Assembly (NCBI GenBank): GCA_030628245.1
Contig: DAOVRI010000010.1
Coordinates: forward strand, 1-16,219
Origin: Dehalococcoidales bacterium
GTDB taxonomy: Bacteria > Chloroflexota > Dehalococcoidia > Dehalococcoidales > RBG-16-60-22
Reading direction: 5' to 3'
Length of the DNA: 16,219 bases
A program made the translations under genes and the position numbers. The notes below the pieces were generated by a model. It was not told the DNA's origin. It saw only the letters and a list, made by a program, of their open reading frames with translations, and searched no databases. Of this stretch, positions 14,366 through 16,219 are shown one piece after another. How positions within the stretch are numbered: position 1 is the first letter of the stretch; each line of letters opens with the position of its first letter.

Positions 14366-16219
14366 ATGTCTTCAAGCGAACTTTTCTGGGCAGACCAGCT
14401 GATTTATATCAAGGATATTTTCCTGCCGATTATCATCGGCGTGCTGGTGTTCGTTCCGGTACTGGTTGCCGTTTTCGTCTTCGGCTTCGGGCGCAGCTAC
14501 CGACTCTGGAAACTGGGGCAGCCGGACGACCGCTCGGGGAACTGGTGGCAAAGGCTGTTTACGACCCTGGCGGTAGCGGTGGTCAATATCCGCATTATCC
14601 GGACAAAGGAGTTATACCCCGGCATAATGCACGCGCTTATCTTCGGCGGGGCGGCGATTCTGGTACTGGGTAAAATAATCAGGCTGTTTTCATATCTCAC
14701 CGGCATCACCAACCCCCCGCAGAGCGTCTACCTGTACGCTTCCTGGGCCGCCGAGCTCGGCGGGGTGCTGCTGCTCATCGGGGGCATCCTGGCGGTAATC
14801 CGCCGGTATATTATCCGCCCCGCCCGACTCGACAACAAGCCCGAAGACAGCCTGATATACGTCTGGGTATTTCTCATCGTTCTCACCGGCTTCATGGTGA
14901 AGGGATACCGCATCGCTGCCAGCGATACCGCCGTTACGGACTGGGCTTCATGGTCGCCGGTGGGCTACCTGCTTTCACATATCTTCCCTGCTTTTCTGGT
15001 TGAAGCCAAGAATGAAATACTGGTATGGCACCGGGCTATAATTCACACCGTACCGGCCTTTATCCTCCTCGGCTATATCTGGTTAAACCGTTCCCGACTG
15101 CAACATATACTGCTATCGCCCATCAATATATTCTTCCGCTCACTCAAGCCGAAAGGAGCCTTAAGCCCGATTGACTTCGAGACTACCGAGCTGTTCGGCG
15201 TATCCAAAATCGAGGACTACACCTGGAAGCAGCTTATGGACCTCGACGCCTGCACCCGCTGCGGGCGCTGCCAGGACGTTTGCCCCGCCAACTTCAGCGG
15301 TAAAGCTCTCAGTCCCAAGCAGATTATTTTAGACTTAAAAGACCACCTTTACGAGACATATCCCGTGCCCTGGCGGAGAAAGCCCGTCGAGTCCCGTAAA
15401 GACATGATTTCCGAAGTAGTTACCGATGAGGTAATCTGGGATTGCACTACCTGCCGTGCCTGTACGCAGGCATGCCCGGTTTACATCGAGCACGTCGACA
15501 AGATAGTAGATATGCGCCGCAATCTGGCCATGGAGCAGAGCCGGTTCCCCGAAGAGGTGCAGAACACGCTTAAAAGTCTGGGAACCAGGGGGCATCCGTT
15601 CCGGGGTACGACCGCGACGAGAACCACCTGGTTTGAAGGTCTGGAATTAGAAGAGTTGGGAGATAATAGCAGCCCGGAGATACTGTACTGGGTGGGCTGT
15701 ACGGGGGCTCTCGAAGACCGGAATATGAGCGTGCCCAGAGCCATGGTCAGCATCCTGCGGGCGGCGGGGGTGAACTTCGGGATACTCGGTGATGAAGAGA
15801 GTTGCTGCGGTGACCCGGCCCGTCGCATGGGGGATGAGTACCTGTTCCAGACAATCTGCCAGAGTAATATCGAAATTCTCAAGGCGCACGACGTTAAAAA
15901 GATTCTCACCGCCTGTCCCCATTGCTTTAATACCTTAAAGCACGAGTACCCGCAGTTCGGGGGCAATTTTGAGGTTATCCACCATACCCAATTTATCGCC
16001 GATTTGCTCCGCAACGGACGACTTAAACTCGGCAAGCTGGATGACGCGAAAATAGCCTATCACGATTCCTGCTACCTCGGACGCTACAACGATATTTATC
16101 AAGAACCCCGGGCGATATTGAGGGCTATCAAAGGAATTAATAGTGTGGAACTCGGCCGCTGCCGGTCAAACAGCTTCTGCTGCGGCGGGGGCGGCGGCCA
16201 CATGTGGATGGAAGAGGAC
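14366..16219 (+). CDS. NarI-like cytochrome b / Fe-S / CCG-domain oxidoreductase (partial, 3' cut)
   Basis: The frame is open from ATG 14366 to the end of the window (618 codons, no stop). Residues about 15-270 form a NarI/HdrE-like membrane domain with five or six helices and candidate heme-b ligands His89, His205, His222 and His227 (WHRAIIH). Two [4Fe-4S] motifs follow: CTRCGRCQDVCP (Cys296) and CTTCRACTQACP (Cys360). Then come CCG-domain elements: VGCTG (Cys445), SCCGDP (480-481), CPHC (517-520), HDSCYLGRYN (566-575) and CCGGGGG (605-606), running into the cut. This is the architecture of FadF-like/ETF:menaquinone oxidoreductases and of fused HdrED/DsrMK proteins. FadF-like members take electrons from ETF made during acyl-CoA oxidation and pass them to menaquinone. 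AGGA lies eight bases upstream of the start. No etf gene is in the window. Family firm; partner inferred. Confidence 0.93.
   Translation, partial: MSSSELFWADQLIYIKDIFLPIIIGVLVFVPVLVAVFVFGFGRSYRLWKLGQPDDRSGNWWQRLFTTLAVAVVNIRIIRTKELYPGIMHALIFGGAAILVLGKIIRLFSYLTGITNPPQSVYLYASWAAELGGVLLLIGGILAVIRRYIIRPARLDNKPEDSLIYVWVFLIVLTGFMVKGYRIAASDTAVTDWASWSPVGYLLSHIFPAFLVEAKNEILVWHRAIIHTVPAFILLGYIWLNRSRLQHILLSPINIFFRSLKPKGALSPIDFETTELFGVSKIEDYTWKQLMDLDACTRCGRCQDVCPANFSGKALSPKQIILDLKDHLYETYPVPWRRKPVESRKDMISEVVTDEVIWDCTTCRACTQACPVYIEHVDKIVDMRRNLAMEQSRFPEEVQNTLKSLGTRGHPFRGTTATRTTWFEGLELEELGDNSSPEILYWVGCTGALEDRNMSVPRAMVSILRAAGVNFGILGDEESCCGDPARRMGDEYLFQTICQSNIEILKAHDVKKILTACPHCFNTLKHEYPQFGGNFEVIHHTQFIADLLRNGRLKLGKLDDAKIAYHDSCYLGRYNDIYQEPRAILRAIKGINSVELGRCRSNSFCCGGGGGHMWMEED

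Overview
The window is densely coding and looks like a bacterial chromosome of middling-to-high GC from an anaerobe. The signs are an adenosylcobalamin carbon-skeleton mutase, two family III CoA-transferases, a membrane Fe-S/molybdopterin-type redox operon with an NrfD subunit, and an HdrD-like (CCG-domain) membrane Fe-S protein of the kind that links electron-transferring flavoprotein to menaquinone. The standard genetic code fits throughout. A subsurface Chloroflexota (Dehalococcoidia-like) or Desulfobacterota host is my guess from gene content only. No rRNA, tRNA, CRISPR or transposon was found, and no gap between genes exceeds 300 bases.

Left part (about 40-7678, minus strand): seven tightly spaced genes read leftwards as one operon. 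In transcription order they are a short-chain dehydrogenase/reductase (SDR), glutamate-mutase-type epsilon subunit (glmE), B12-binding sigma subunit (glmS), the MutL/GlmL ATPase chaperone, two family III CoA-transferases, and a crotonase-family protein. Gaps are 13-83 bases. The methylaspartate ammonia-lyase that normally accompanies glutamate mutase is not in the window. GlmE keeps the three Arg residues that bind substrate carboxylates but changes other active-site positions. Only one of the two CoA-transferases has the catalytic Asp. The set looks like an uncharacterised pathway: B12 rearrangement of a carboxylic acid, CoA transfer by a two-subunit enzyme, hydration, and NAD(P)-linked oxidation.

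Middle part (7679-9368): a divergent promoter region with a near-perfect sigma70-type promoter on the plus strand drives a second SDR. A small single-domain cupin follows, probably with its own promoter. A 241-base spacer with an inverted repeat precedes the next operon.

Right part (9369-16219, plus strand): a redox operon. It encodes a Tat-exported molybdopterin-oxidoreductase-like protein, a four-cluster Fe-S subunit, a ten-helix NrfD-type quinone-interacting subunit, a two-cluster ferredoxin with an added Cys-pair domain, a two-helix small membrane protein, and an HdrD/FadF-like protein. That last protein has a NarI-like cytochrome b domain, two [4Fe-4S] clusters and two CCG domains, and runs off the end of the window. 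Inference: electrons released by acyl-CoA or SDR oxidations on the left could enter the quinone pool through this right-hand machinery.
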